Positions 36,826-44,788 of a stretch of 64,000 nt of DNA are shown here, in pieces. The notes below the pieces were generated by a model. The model saw only the letters and a list, made by a program, of their open reading frames with translations, ran no database searches and had not been told where the DNA came from. Positions within the stretch are counted from its first letter, which is position 1. Every line of letters starts with the position of its first letter. Position numbers and translations under genes: made by a program. Source of the DNA: Alkaliphilus serpentinus (lineage in GTDB: Bacteria; Bacillota; Clostridia; Peptostreptococcales; Natronincolaceae); assembly GCF_009017255.1 (NCBI RefSeq), contig NZ_WBZB01000002.1, positions 1-64,000 of the forward strand, written 5' to 3'.

Positions 36826-38132
36826 TATATCCCCTCCTTACTGGTAACTTTTAAATACTTGGGTAGCCTTCTATTGGCCCCTTTAACTGCATCTATGGCT
36901 GATTGGATATCAATCATGTTTTTGTTTTTATATAGTTGATAGCTTTTTTTATATTTATCAGGAGTTGAAATTAGCATAATGGTGTTGGCACCAACCTCCA
37001 GGGCCTTCCTCTGACCATCAGCATCAATTGAAGCCAAGGCTGTGGTTGCTGGTAGAAATACATTCTTACATACAATTCTAGTTACTGCTATGGCCTTTAA
37101 GGTCATCTCCACGCTGCCAGTTGGTAAATTTTCATAGGGTGTACCCGGCGCAGGAATGAAGGGTCCAATACCAATCATATGAATACCCATATCTCTATAA
37201 TAAACAATATCATCGGCTATATCCTCAACGGTTTGCCCAGGTAGACCAATCATATTGCCAGAACCATTAACATAACCCAATTCCTTAAGCCATTTAGCAC
37301 ATTGTAGTCTTTGGTCAAAATCATTATCTGGATGGATTCTTTCAAAAACCTCTTGATTGGTGGTTTCAATTTTCAATAGAAAATTATTAGCTCCCGCTTC
37401 TCTAAACTTCAGGTAATCTTCCCGACTACGTTCACCGATACTGAGGGTAATCCCCATTTTCGTTTCTTTTTTAATCCTTCTGAGGATGCTACAGATTTTT
37501 TCTGTGGTGTAGTAATCATCTTCTCCCGACTGTAGTATTACCGTCTTTATCCCTAGACTTAAAATATCCTTAACTGCCTCCAATATCTCATCCTCCTCCA
37601 TACGATAGCGGTGGGGAAGATCACAGCCCTTTCTAATACCACAGTAATTACAGCTCTTTTTACAGTAGTTAGAAAACTCAATAGCCGCTCTAATCTCTAC
37701 TATATCTCCAACAATTTCCCTTCTAAGTCGGTCGGCAACCCCATAGAGAGTTTCAATTTCCTTCTTGGATTCAGTCTTAAGAAGAAGAAGGATATCCTCT
37801 TTGGTAAGGTCCATTCCCAACTCTATCTTATTCATAACTACTTGGAAGGCTGTTGAGATATTTTGATTTTTTAAAGCCTCCATTAACCCTGTTAGTTTTC
37901 TGGTTTCATATGGATGTATTGAAAATTTAATATTGGTATTCTCTAAAGATTCCTCTGCACTTTTCTTGTCTATTTCTTCTAAAAGAATAGAGGTACTACA
38001 AATGGATCCATATTGACTGGGGGTTGGAACAAGGTCAACAACTAGACCCCTTTCCCTCAGTATAGTATCTGCCTTCAGCATGTGATTGGTAGAACTGCAT
38101 ACAATTATAATTCTTTTAATTTGGGTAGTCAT
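36825..38132 (-). CDS. hydE: [FeFe]-hydrogenase maturase HydE with an N-terminal DUF3343 domain
   Basis: 435 aa against about 350 for usual HydE. The extra ~85 N-terminal residues (IIIVCSSTNHMLKADTILRE ... LVPTPSQYGSICSTS) resemble DUF3343, a putative Se/S-carrier-like domain, with cysteines at 12 and 45. The radical-SAM part carries C157/C161/C164 (CKKSCNYC) and the HydE-type GSGNMIGLPGQTVEDIADDI segment. HydE works on the HydG-derived Fe(CO)2(CN)-cysteine species. The fusion suggests sulfur delivery or partner binding, which is inference. Lies between hydG and hydF. Confidence 0.93.
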   Translation of the reverse strand: MTTQIKRIIIVCSSTNHMLKADTILRERGLVVDLVPTPSQYGSICSTSILLEEIDKKSAEESLENTNIKFSIHPYETRKLTGLMEALKNQNISTAFQVVMNKIELGMDLTKEDILLLLKTESKKEIETLYGVADRLRREIVGDIVEIRAAIEFSNYCKKSCNYCGIRKGCDLPHRYRMEEDEILEAVKDILSLGIKTVILQSGEDDYYTTEKICSILRRIKKETKMGITLSIGERSREDYLKFREAGANNFLLKIETTNQEVFERIHPDNDFDQRLQCAKWLKELGYVNGSGNMIGLPGQTVEDIADDIVYYRDMGIHMIGIGPFIPAPGTPYENLPTGSVEMTLKAIAVTRIVCKNVFLPATTALASIDADGQRKALEVGANTIMLISTPDKYKKSYQLYKNKNMIDIQSAIDAVKGANRRLPKYLKVTSKEGI

Positions 38133-38153
38133 CGATGGCCTCCTTAACCTTGT

Positions 38154-39527
38154 TTAGAAGAAAAGATCCCGCTTACCTTTTTCTGTTTCCTTTAGCTTTT
38201 CTTTTGTTAACTCTTTAATATTTTCATTTTCAATCTCTTCAAGGGACTTTTCTATCAGTTGGTCTCCTATTTCTTTTAATTCTTCATCTCCAAAGTCCAG
38301 TAAATGCTCCTTAAGGGTTAGAATGGCATTAGATTGACAGAATTCATGGATTTCTGCTTCCTTTGCTAAGCCCATAAAGACCTCTCCAGTTCTTTTAGCC
38401 CGATAGCAGGCAGTACAGAAGCTGGGTAAATGTCCTTGATTACAGATTACTTTAAGAACCTCCTTTAAGCTTCTTTCGTCGCTGGTTTCAAACTGTTCGG
38501 CATCATGGTCCTCATTGTGATAACCTCCAGGATTGGTCTTAGACCCCGCTGATGCCTGAGAAACCCCTAGGTCAAAGAGCTCATCCCTTAGTTTACTAGG
38601 TTCCCTAGTTGATAATATAATTCCAGTGTAGGGTAGGGTTAATCTGTATACGGCTATGATTTTTTTGAAGTTCTCATCGGTTACTTCATAGGGAGTTTCC
38701 TTAATGGCAGCGTCAATGGCTGGTCTTAGTCTGGGAACGGAAACTGTATGGGGACCAACATTAAGGGTTTCATCCATATACTGGGCATGCATAAGGGTTG
38801 CCAAAACATCAAAGCGATAATCGTATAACCCTAGTAAAACCCCAATTCCTAAATCATCTATTCCTGCTTCAAAAGCCCTGTTAATGGCCAATAATCGATA
38901 GTCATAATCCTTTTTTAAACCTGAGGGATGCATTTGTCGATAGGTGTCCCGATGATAGGTTTCTTGAAATATTTGATAGGTTCCTATTCCCGCCCCCTTC
39001 AAGGTACGGAAATCCTCCACTGACATAGGTGCAGCATTTACATTAATTCTTCTTATGTCTGTATGATCATATACTGCCTTTAGGCTTTCAACAATATGGG
39101 TAATGGTGGTGTATCTTGGATCTTCACCACAGACCATTAGAATTCTTTTATGACCCTGTTCCTCTATTGTTTTAGCCTCTTCCACTACCTCATCTATATT
39201 TAATGTCTTTCTATGAAGATGCTTGTTGTCTACTCTAAATCCGCAATACAAACAGTTATTTATACAATGATTACTGGTATATAGAGGTGCAAAAACTACG
39301 ATCCTTTTACCATAGATGGTATTTTTAACTTCCCTAGCAGCATGGTACAAATCCTCCATCAAATCTAGATCCTCCAACTGAAGCAATGCCGCAGCCTCCT
39401 CTAGGCTTAGTCCTTTACCCCTTCTGCCTTTATTAATAATTTCAATAATCTCTGCTCTTTTAAAGTTTTTGCCTTGATGAAGAAGTTTTTCAATTTTCAC
39501 TTCATTTATTATTTTTAAAGTATCCAT
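38154..39527 (-). CDS. hydG: [FeFe]-hydrogenase maturase HydG (tyrosine lyase)
   Basis: 457-aa radical-SAM enzyme that splits tyrosine to give CO and cyanide bound to iron. SAM cluster C88/C92/C95 (CINNCLYC). A C-terminal auxiliary-cluster motif CTACYRAKRTGEVF...FC (CX2CX22C) is present and intact, which separates it from the ThiH homologue. GPHTVSVPRLRPA is conserved. It lies between the regulator-like small gene and hydE. Confidence 0.96.
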   Translation of the reverse strand: MDTLKIINEVKIEKLLHQGKNFKRAEIIEIINKGRRGKGLSLEEAAALLQLEDLDLMEDLYHAAREVKNTIYGKRIVVFAPLYTSNHCINNCLYCGFRVDNKHLHRKTLNIDEVVEEAKTIEEQGHKRILMVCGEDPRYTTITHIVESLKAVYDHTDIRRINVNAAPMSVEDFRTLKGAGIGTYQIFQETYHRDTYRQMHPSGLKKDYDYRLLAINRAFEAGIDDLGIGVLLGLYDYRFDVLATLMHAQYMDETLNVGPHTVSVPRLRPAIDAAIKETPYEVTDENFKKIIAVYRLTLPYTGIILSTREPSKLRDELFDLGVSQASAGSKTNPGGYHNEDHDAEQFETSDERSLKEVLKVICNQGHLPSFCTACYRAKRTGEVFMGLAKEAEIHEFCQSNAILTLKEHLLDFGDEELKEIGDQLIEKSLEEIENENIKELTKEKLKETEKGKRDLFF

Positions 39528-39548
39528 TTTTTTACCTCCTTTATATTA

Positions 39549-39794
39549 CTACTTTTTAGTTAATACACTTTTTACTGTAACTCCCGATAATCTTCCCAGT
39601 TTGCCAGTAAGACCTCCAATTTCATCGGTGGTACCATCAATTAAAACCGATATGATGGATACCCCCTTTTCTTTGTAGGGAACCCCCATCCTTCCGATGA
39701 TGATATCTCCATATTTACTTAACAAATCATTAACCTCATGTATATTACTCTTTTCTTCAACTATGATGGCCACAACACCTATACGCTTTTCCAT
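39549..39794 (-). CDS. TM1266-type iron-only hydrogenase system regulator
   Basis: 81-aa ferredoxin-like (ACT/NikR-C-like) small protein starting MEKRIGVVAIIVEE. GGGGAG precedes this ATG by nine bases; the longer frame from 39890 runs through a terminator hairpin and is not credible. The family is linked to FeFe-hydrogenase operons and called a putative regulator; its ligand is unknown. Confidence 0.82.
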   Translation of the reverse strand: MEKRIGVVAIIVEEKSNIHEVNDLLSKYGDIIIGRMGVPYKEKGVSIISVLIDGTTDEIGGLTGKLGRLSGVTVKSVLTKK

Positions 39795-39833
39795 TCCATT
39801 ACACTCCCCTTGTTGAATAATCCTTTGGTAAGA

Positions 39834-39867
39834 AGTAAAAGGAGCCCTCAAAAAGTAGGAGGGCTCC
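39834..39867 (-). terminator. Internal terminator between hydA and the maturase genes
   Basis: Minus-strand GGAGCCCTC-loop-GAGGGCTCC followed by TTTTACTTCTT. It would lower expression of the maturases relative to the structural subunits. Confidence 0.75.
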
Positions 39868-39996
39868 AATATTTCACTAATCCTTCTCACCTTTTGCTCA
39901 GTTATACTTCACAATCAGTTACCTATATTCAGTTCTTTAAATCCTTTCCTCTTGATGAATCCTAATCCATCCTTCAGAAAATCTTATATCTCTTAA

Positions 39997-41736
39997 TTAG
40001 TATTTATCTCTAACTGTATAATGGGTGTGAAGAAGCTTATGGGCAAGATGACTGTTGGGCTTTAATAGGAAGTTTTCATATAACTCCAGCACAGCTTTAT
40101 TCTTGTGGGATTTACGTTCCTTCATGGTTTGATCCTCTTCATATAAAGCCTTTGCCCGTTCCACCCTTAGGTCAATGTCTATTTTATCCTTAGCAGCTAC
40201 ATGGGGTTGACCTCCCCCCGTTACACAACCACCGCTGCAGCCCATTACTTCGATGAAATCATATTCCTTTTCACCTGACTTAATCATGTCTAATAGTCTA
40301 CTGGCATTGGCAGTACCATGGGCAATGGCTATTTTAATAGTCTTCCCACCAAGAACCAGTTCAGCCTCTCTAATTCCTTCTGTTCCTCTTATTTCTGTAT
40401 AGTCAATTTTAGCAAGCTCTTTATCCTCTAGAATATCTGCCACTGTCCTTAATGCCGCCTCCATAACTCCTCCTGTGGCACCAAAAATCACTCCTGCTCC
40501 AGCATAGCCACTAAGCTCGTGGTCAAACCGCTCATCCGGAAGCTTATGAAAGTCTATCCTAGCTTGCTTAATCATCTTAGCCATTTCTCTAGTGGTTATA
40601 ACGGCATCTACATCCCTTAACCCATCAACAGCCAATTCTGGTCTGGCAGCTTCATTCTTCTTAGAGGTACATGGCATCACTGATACAACAAAAATCTTTT
40701 TAGGGTCAATTTTTTGTCTTTCAGCATAATAGGATTTAATTAATGCGCCATTCATTTGTTGAGGAGATTTACAAGTCGATAGATTTGGTAAAAATTCAGG
40801 ATAATTAAACTCACAGAATCTTACCCAACCAGGAGAACAAGAGGTGATCATAGGAAGAACCCCATTGTTCTGAATTCTATCAAGCATTTCATGGCCTTCC
40901 TCCATTATGGTTACATCGGCTGCAAAGTTTGTATCAAACACCTTATGGAAGCCTAAACGTTTAAGGGCTGCCACCATCTTGCCGGTTACCCTTGTACCTA
41001 TGGGTAATCCCATTTCTTCGCCAAGGGCTGCTCTAACTGCAGGGGCCGTTTGTACAACCACATGGGTATCTGGGTTTTCCAAGGCATCCCATACCCTGTC
41101 AATGTCTTCCTTTTCCTTTAAGGCTGCCACTGGACAGGCTACAACACACTGTCCACAGAATATACAGGCTGTATCCCCCATTGATTTATTAAAGGCAGGG
41201 GCGACTTCAGTATTAAAGCCTCTATTGGTAAATTCAAGAATTCCAATTTTTTGCACATTTTTACAGGTGCTAACGCATCTTCCACATAGTATGCACTTAC
41301 TGTTGTCCCTTACGATTGATGGTGATAAATCATCAATCACTGGCTGAGTTTTTTCACCTTCAAAAGGGATAGCATCTATATTTAATTCCTCTGTTAGCTT
41401 CTGTAGCTCACAGTTTCTATTTCTTGAACAGGTTAAGCATTCTCTATTATGGTTTGATAAGATTAATTGAAGGGTGGACTTTCTAACATCCCTTAGTTTT
41501 TTAGTATTTGTTTTTACAGACATCCCTTCAGCAACAGGTAGAACACAGGATGCTTGAATATTTCTATAGCCCTCTACCTCCACCATACACACTCTACAGG
41601 CACCAACTTCATTGATTCCCTTCAGAAAACATAGGGAAGGTATTTCAACGCCTACCTTTCTAGCTGCTTCCAGGACAGTAAAATTACTTGGTACTTCTAC
41701 TTTTATACCATCAATGGTCAAGGATACTTTTTCCAT
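39997..41736 (-). CDS. hydA: [FeFe]-hydrogenase catalytic subunit HydA
   Basis: 579 aa. N-terminal [2Fe-2S] ferredoxin (CFLKGINEVGACRVC), an NHNRECLTCSRNRNC cluster, two [4Fe-4S] motifs (CILCGRCVSTC; CIFCGQCVVAC). H-cluster motifs L1 TSCSPGWVRFCE, L2 MPCTSKKNEAARPE and L3 EVMGCSGGCVTGGGQP are all intact. The C-terminal small-subunit-like tail ends HTHYTVRDKY. With the NuoE/NuoF-like subunits it should form a cytosolic NAD/ferredoxin-linked bifurcating hydrogenase, which is inferred from subunit composition. Confidence 0.97.
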   Translation of the reverse strand: MEKVSLTIDGIKVEVPSNFTVLEAARKVGVEIPSLCFLKGINEVGACRVCMVEVEGYRNIQASCVLPVAEGMSVKTNTKKLRDVRKSTLQLILSNHNRECLTCSRNRNCELQKLTEELNIDAIPFEGEKTQPVIDDLSPSIVRDNSKCILCGRCVSTCKNVQKIGILEFTNRGFNTEVAPAFNKSMGDTACIFCGQCVVACPVAALKEKEDIDRVWDALENPDTHVVVQTAPAVRAALGEEMGLPIGTRVTGKMVAALKRLGFHKVFDTNFAADVTIMEEGHEMLDRIQNNGVLPMITSCSPGWVRFCEFNYPEFLPNLSTCKSPQQMNGALIKSYYAERQKIDPKKIFVVSVMPCTSKKNEAARPELAVDGLRDVDAVITTREMAKMIKQARIDFHKLPDERFDHELSGYAGAGVIFGATGGVMEAALRTVADILEDKELAKIDYTEIRGTEGIREAELVLGGKTIKIAIAHGTANASRLLDMIKSGEKEYDFIEVMGCSGGCVTGGGQPHVAAKDKIDIDLRVERAKALYEEDQTMKERKSHKNKAVLELYENFLLKPNSHLAHKLLHTHYTVRDKY

Positions 41737-41761
41737 TAGTGTTTACTCCTTTCGATATAGA

Positions 41762-43549
41762 CTATATTACAATCGCCTTGAATGGACATTTATCTAGGCA
41801 AGCTCCACACTTAATACACTTTGCTTCATCAATTCTATGGAGTTCCTTCTTCTCTCCGATGATGGCATCAACTGGACAAGCTTTTTTACATAATGTACAT
41901 CCTTTACATGCATCCGTAATTGTGTAGGATAATAAAGCTTGACATACTCCAGCAGGACATTTCTTGTCTATGATATGGGCTTCATATTCATGCTTAAAAT
42001 AGTGTAAAGTTGATAATACAGGGTTTGGAGCAGTTTGTCCCAATCCACATAGGGATGCAGACTTGATGGTATTGGCCAAGTCCTCTAGCCTTCCAATATC
42101 CTCTATTTCACCCTTACCTTCGATGATTTTGTCTAAAAGCTCCAGCATTCTCTTTGTTCCTATTCTACAGGGAGCACACTTACCACAGGATTCATCTACC
42201 GTAAAGTCTAAGAAGAATCTTGCGATATCCACCATACAGTTGTCTTCATCCATTACAATCATTCCACCGGAACCCATCATTGAACCTAAGGCAATTAGAT
42301 TATCATAGTCTATTGGAGTATCAAGGTGTGCTGCTGGGATACATCCTCCCGAGGGCCCTCCCGTTTGAACGGCTTTAAAGGCCTTTCCATTGGGGATTCC
42401 TCCGCCAACCTCATAAATTACTTCCCTTAGGGTTGTTCCCATAGGTATTTCCAATAAACCGGTATTATTGATTTTTCCGCCAAGGGCAAAAACCTTTGTA
42501 CCCTTAGACTTTTCTGTTCCGATACCTGCAAACCAGTCTGCTCCCTTTAACATAATCTGAGGGACGTTTGCATAGGTCTCTACGTTATTTAGAAGGGTTG
42601 GCTTATTCCATATTCCCTTATGGGCTGGGAATGGTGGTCTAGGTCTTGGCATTCCCCTCTTACCTTCTATTGAATTGATTAAGGCAGTTTCCTCACCACA
42701 AACAAAGGCTCCTGCTCCTAAACGGATCTCCAAGTCAAAATTAAAATCTGTTCCGAAAATGTTTTTTCCTAAAAGCCCATATTCTTTTGCTGCTTCTATG
42801 GCAATTTGAAGACGTTTAACGGCTATTGGATACTCTGCTCTAATGTATACATAACCCATATCTGCCCCAACTGCATATCCAGCTATAGCCATGGCTTCTA
42901 TGATGGCATGGGGGTCTCCCTCAAGTACAGAACGATCCATAAAAGCCCCTGGGTCTCCCTCGTCGGCATTACAAGCAACGTATTTTTGATCGCCGGTAGC
43001 CTTAGCTGTAAACTCCCACTTCAATCCGCTGGGGAAGCCTCCGCCGCCTCTACCCCTTAAACCAGATTTTTTCATAACATCAATTACTTCTTCAGGGGTC
43101 ATTTCTGTTAATACCTTTGCTAAGGCTTTGTAGCCATCAAAGGCAATGTATTCATCTATTTCCTCAGGGTTTATAACTCCACAATTTCTTAAAGCTACTC
43201 TTTGCTGCTTTTGGTAAAAGCCTACTTCATCTATCGACTTAACCTTACCCTCTTCAACAGCATCCTTAAAGAGTAAACTAGTTACAATTCTTCCCTTTAG
43301 TAGATGCTCTTCTACAATTCGTTCTACATCTTTTTCTTCAATTCTGCTGTAGAAGGCTCCCTCTGGGTATACGATTACAATTGGCCCCGCCTCACATAAT
43401 CCAAAGCATCCAGTCTTTATAACCTTTACTTCCGTCTCTAACTGGTGCTTTTTCAGCTCCGTATCCATTTTATCAATAATCTTCTGACATCCAGAAGAAG
43501 TACATCCTGTTCCTCCACACACTAACACGTGGGATCTGAATAATTCCAT
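41762..43549 (-). CDS. hydB: NuoF-like flavoprotein subunit of the bifurcating hydrogenase (HydB)
   Basis: 595 aa. Thioredoxin-like [2Fe-2S] domain at the N-terminus (CGGTGCTSSGC), NADH/FMN core (GLRGRGGGGFPSGLKW; GAGAFVCGEETALINS), [4Fe-4S] SCGKCAPCRIGT and a C-terminal 2[4Fe-4S] ferredoxin (CKGCTLCKKACPV; CIKCGACLDKCPF). Its start is coupled to the upstream stop (TAATG). The formate dehydrogenase paralog at 32718-34628 is very similar across the core. It is the likely site of NAD(H) reaction and bifurcation. Confidence 0.95.
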   Translation of the reverse strand: MELFRSHVLVCGGTGCTSSGCQKIIDKMDTELKKHQLETEVKVIKTGCFGLCEAGPIVIVYPEGAFYSRIEEKDVERIVEEHLLKGRIVTSLLFKDAVEEGKVKSIDEVGFYQKQQRVALRNCGVINPEEIDEYIAFDGYKALAKVLTEMTPEEVIDVMKKSGLRGRGGGGFPSGLKWEFTAKATGDQKYVACNADEGDPGAFMDRSVLEGDPHAIIEAMAIAGYAVGADMGYVYIRAEYPIAVKRLQIAIEAAKEYGLLGKNIFGTDFNFDLEIRLGAGAFVCGEETALINSIEGKRGMPRPRPPFPAHKGIWNKPTLLNNVETYANVPQIMLKGADWFAGIGTEKSKGTKVFALGGKINNTGLLEIPMGTTLREVIYEVGGGIPNGKAFKAVQTGGPSGGCIPAAHLDTPIDYDNLIALGSMMGSGGMIVMDEDNCMVDIARFFLDFTVDESCGKCAPCRIGTKRMLELLDKIIEGKGEIEDIGRLEDLANTIKSASLCGLGQTAPNPVLSTLHYFKHEYEAHIIDKKCPAGVCQALLSYTITDACKGCTLCKKACPVDAIIGEKKELHRIDEAKCIKCGACLDKCPFKAIVI

Positions 43550-43929
43550 TATTTAACCCCCTTATCCTCATAAGCTCCAATAGTATATTCATCCACCACT
43601 TTACCATTTACAATATGATCTGCGATGACTTTTTTAGCCTTATCTGCTGTCATTTCAACATAGGTCGTCTTTCCTTCGCCTTCCTTATAAACTTCTATGA
43701 TAGGTTCTAACCTACATACACCTATACATCCCGTTTGGGTAATAATTACATCCTCTAGATTTCGTTTTTGAGCTTCCTCTAAAAGGGCCATTAAAACAGG
43801 TCTAGCTCCTGCTGATATACCACAGGTGGCCATTCCAACCACTATTCTTGTTCCCTTTCTATCAGTCCTTAAATTAACCTTTTCGAGGGCTGCTTGCCGG
43901 ATTTTTTCCAGTTCTTGAATAGATTTCAT
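43549..43929 (-). CDS. (2Fe-2S) ferredoxin-domain thioredoxin-like subunit of the hydrogenase
   Basis: 126 aa. C36 in MATCGISAGAR and C68/C72 in TQTGCIGVC suggest a thioredoxin-like [2Fe-2S] site. Similar small genes occur between the NuoE- and NuoF-like genes of multisubunit hydrogenases. In the fdh operon this gene is missing, but its first 21 codons survive fused to the NuoF-like gene. Lies 18 bases after the NuoE-like gene. Confidence 0.85.
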   Translation of the reverse strand: MKSIQELEKIRQAALEKVNLRTDRKGTRIVVGMATCGISAGARPVLMALLEEAQKRNLEDVIITQTGCIGVCRLEPIIEVYKEGEGKTTYVEMTADKAKKVIADHIVNGKVVDEYTIGAYEDKGVK

Positions 43930-43947
43930 TTCAATACCTCCCCTATA

Positions 43948-44421
43948 CTAGTATTTTTCTATAATTCCCGGTATATCCTTTAGTTCTAGTCGTCCATATA
44001 CGTCTTCATTGACAGTTATTACAGGAGCTAATCCACAGGCCCCGATACATCTTGTTGCTTCTAAAGTAAATTTTCCATCCTCTGAGGTTTTACCTACTTT
44101 TGTATTTGTTAGCTGACTTATTTTATCCAATATGGGCTGGGCTCCCCTTACATAACAGGCTGTACCCATACAAACTCCTACTACATATTCTCCCCTTGGT
44201 TCTAGTGTAAATTGTGAATAGAAGGTAACTACTCCATAGATTTCACTTAAAGGGATCAATAATTTTTCCGCAATGATCTTTTGTACCTCCATCGGTACAC
44301 ATCCAAAAATCTTCTGGGCTTCATGTAGTATAGGCATTAAAGCTCCTTGCTTCTGTCGATTAGCTTCAATAACCTCATTAAGCCTTTGAAAATTTTCTTC
44401 TGTAAACAAATTCCTGGCCAT
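43948..44421 (-). CDS. hydC: NuoE-like [2Fe-2S] subunit of the hydrogenase (HydC)
   Basis: 157 aa, with cluster cysteines in CMGTAC and CIGACGLAP. It passes electrons within the HydABC complex. First gene of the operon, with AAAGGAGG before the ATG and a palindromic Rex-like site 25 bases upstream. Its C-terminal half is almost identical to the fdh paralog at 34647-35120. Confidence 0.95.
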   Translation of the reverse strand: MARNLFTEENFQRLNEVIEANRQKQGALMPILHEAQKIFGCVPMEVQKIIAEKLLIPLSEIYGVVTFYSQFTLEPRGEYVVGVCMGTACYVRGAQPILDKISQLTNTKVGKTSEDGKFTLEATRCIGACGLAPVITVNEDVYGRLELKDIPGIIEKY

Positions 44422-44445
44422 AATGTTCCTCCTTTAAAATGTGTG

Positions 44446-44468
44446 GTTAAAATTTTAACGTTATTATA
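44446..44468 (-). promoter_or_regulatory. Hydrogenase operon promoter with Rex-like operator
   Basis: TATAAT at 44463-44468 is followed by the perfect palindrome GTTAAAATTTTAAC (44446-44459), which has the GTTAA-N4-TTAAC core of clostridial Rex sites and would cover the transcription start. A repressor bound here would block initiation. A hairpin AGAGCAC..ATGCTCT followed by TTTTATTTT lies just upstream (about 44477-44505). Confidence 0.55.
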
Positions 44469-44642
44469 TGAAAATAAAAGAGCATCAAAACTAGAAGTGC
44501 TCTATTTTGTGTTAATCATTGTCAGAATATTTATACTATATATCTGGCTACAACATTGGAACTTCTTGCTTTCATTATATATTATATATAATATTTATAC
44601 AAGAAAAAATTTTAAAAAGTCACAACATCGTAGATGATTTGG

Positions 44643-44660
44643 TTATTAAAATATTAACAA
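44643..44660 (+). promoter_or_regulatory. Second Rex-like site upstream of the hydrogenase operon
   Basis: TTATTAAAATATTAACAA differs from TTGTTAANNNNTTAACAA at one position. It lies about 220 bases before hydC in a 367-base, very AT-rich gap with no credible gene. Confidence 0.45.
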
Positions 44661-44727
44661 TATTGTCTGATTTTTTAGAATCGTTACTAAACTTTTATCT
44701 TTTTTTATACCTACAAATTTTAAGTTA

Positions 44728-44778
44728 ATAAAAATTCTCCCCAACCATCCTTTGTATCACCAAGAATTGTTAGGGAGT
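44728..44778 (-). terminator. Terminator of hprK
   Basis: Minus-strand CTCCCTAAC ... GTTGGGGAG (nine pairs with one G-U) followed by AATTTTTATT. Confidence 0.65.
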
Positions 44779-44788
44779 CTCTTATTTA

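Noticed and set aside
44347-44728. Plus-strand ORFs in the hydrogenase upstream gap
   Set aside because: AT-rich, hydrophobic by composition, without a ribosome site, and overlapping the hydC start and its promoter.
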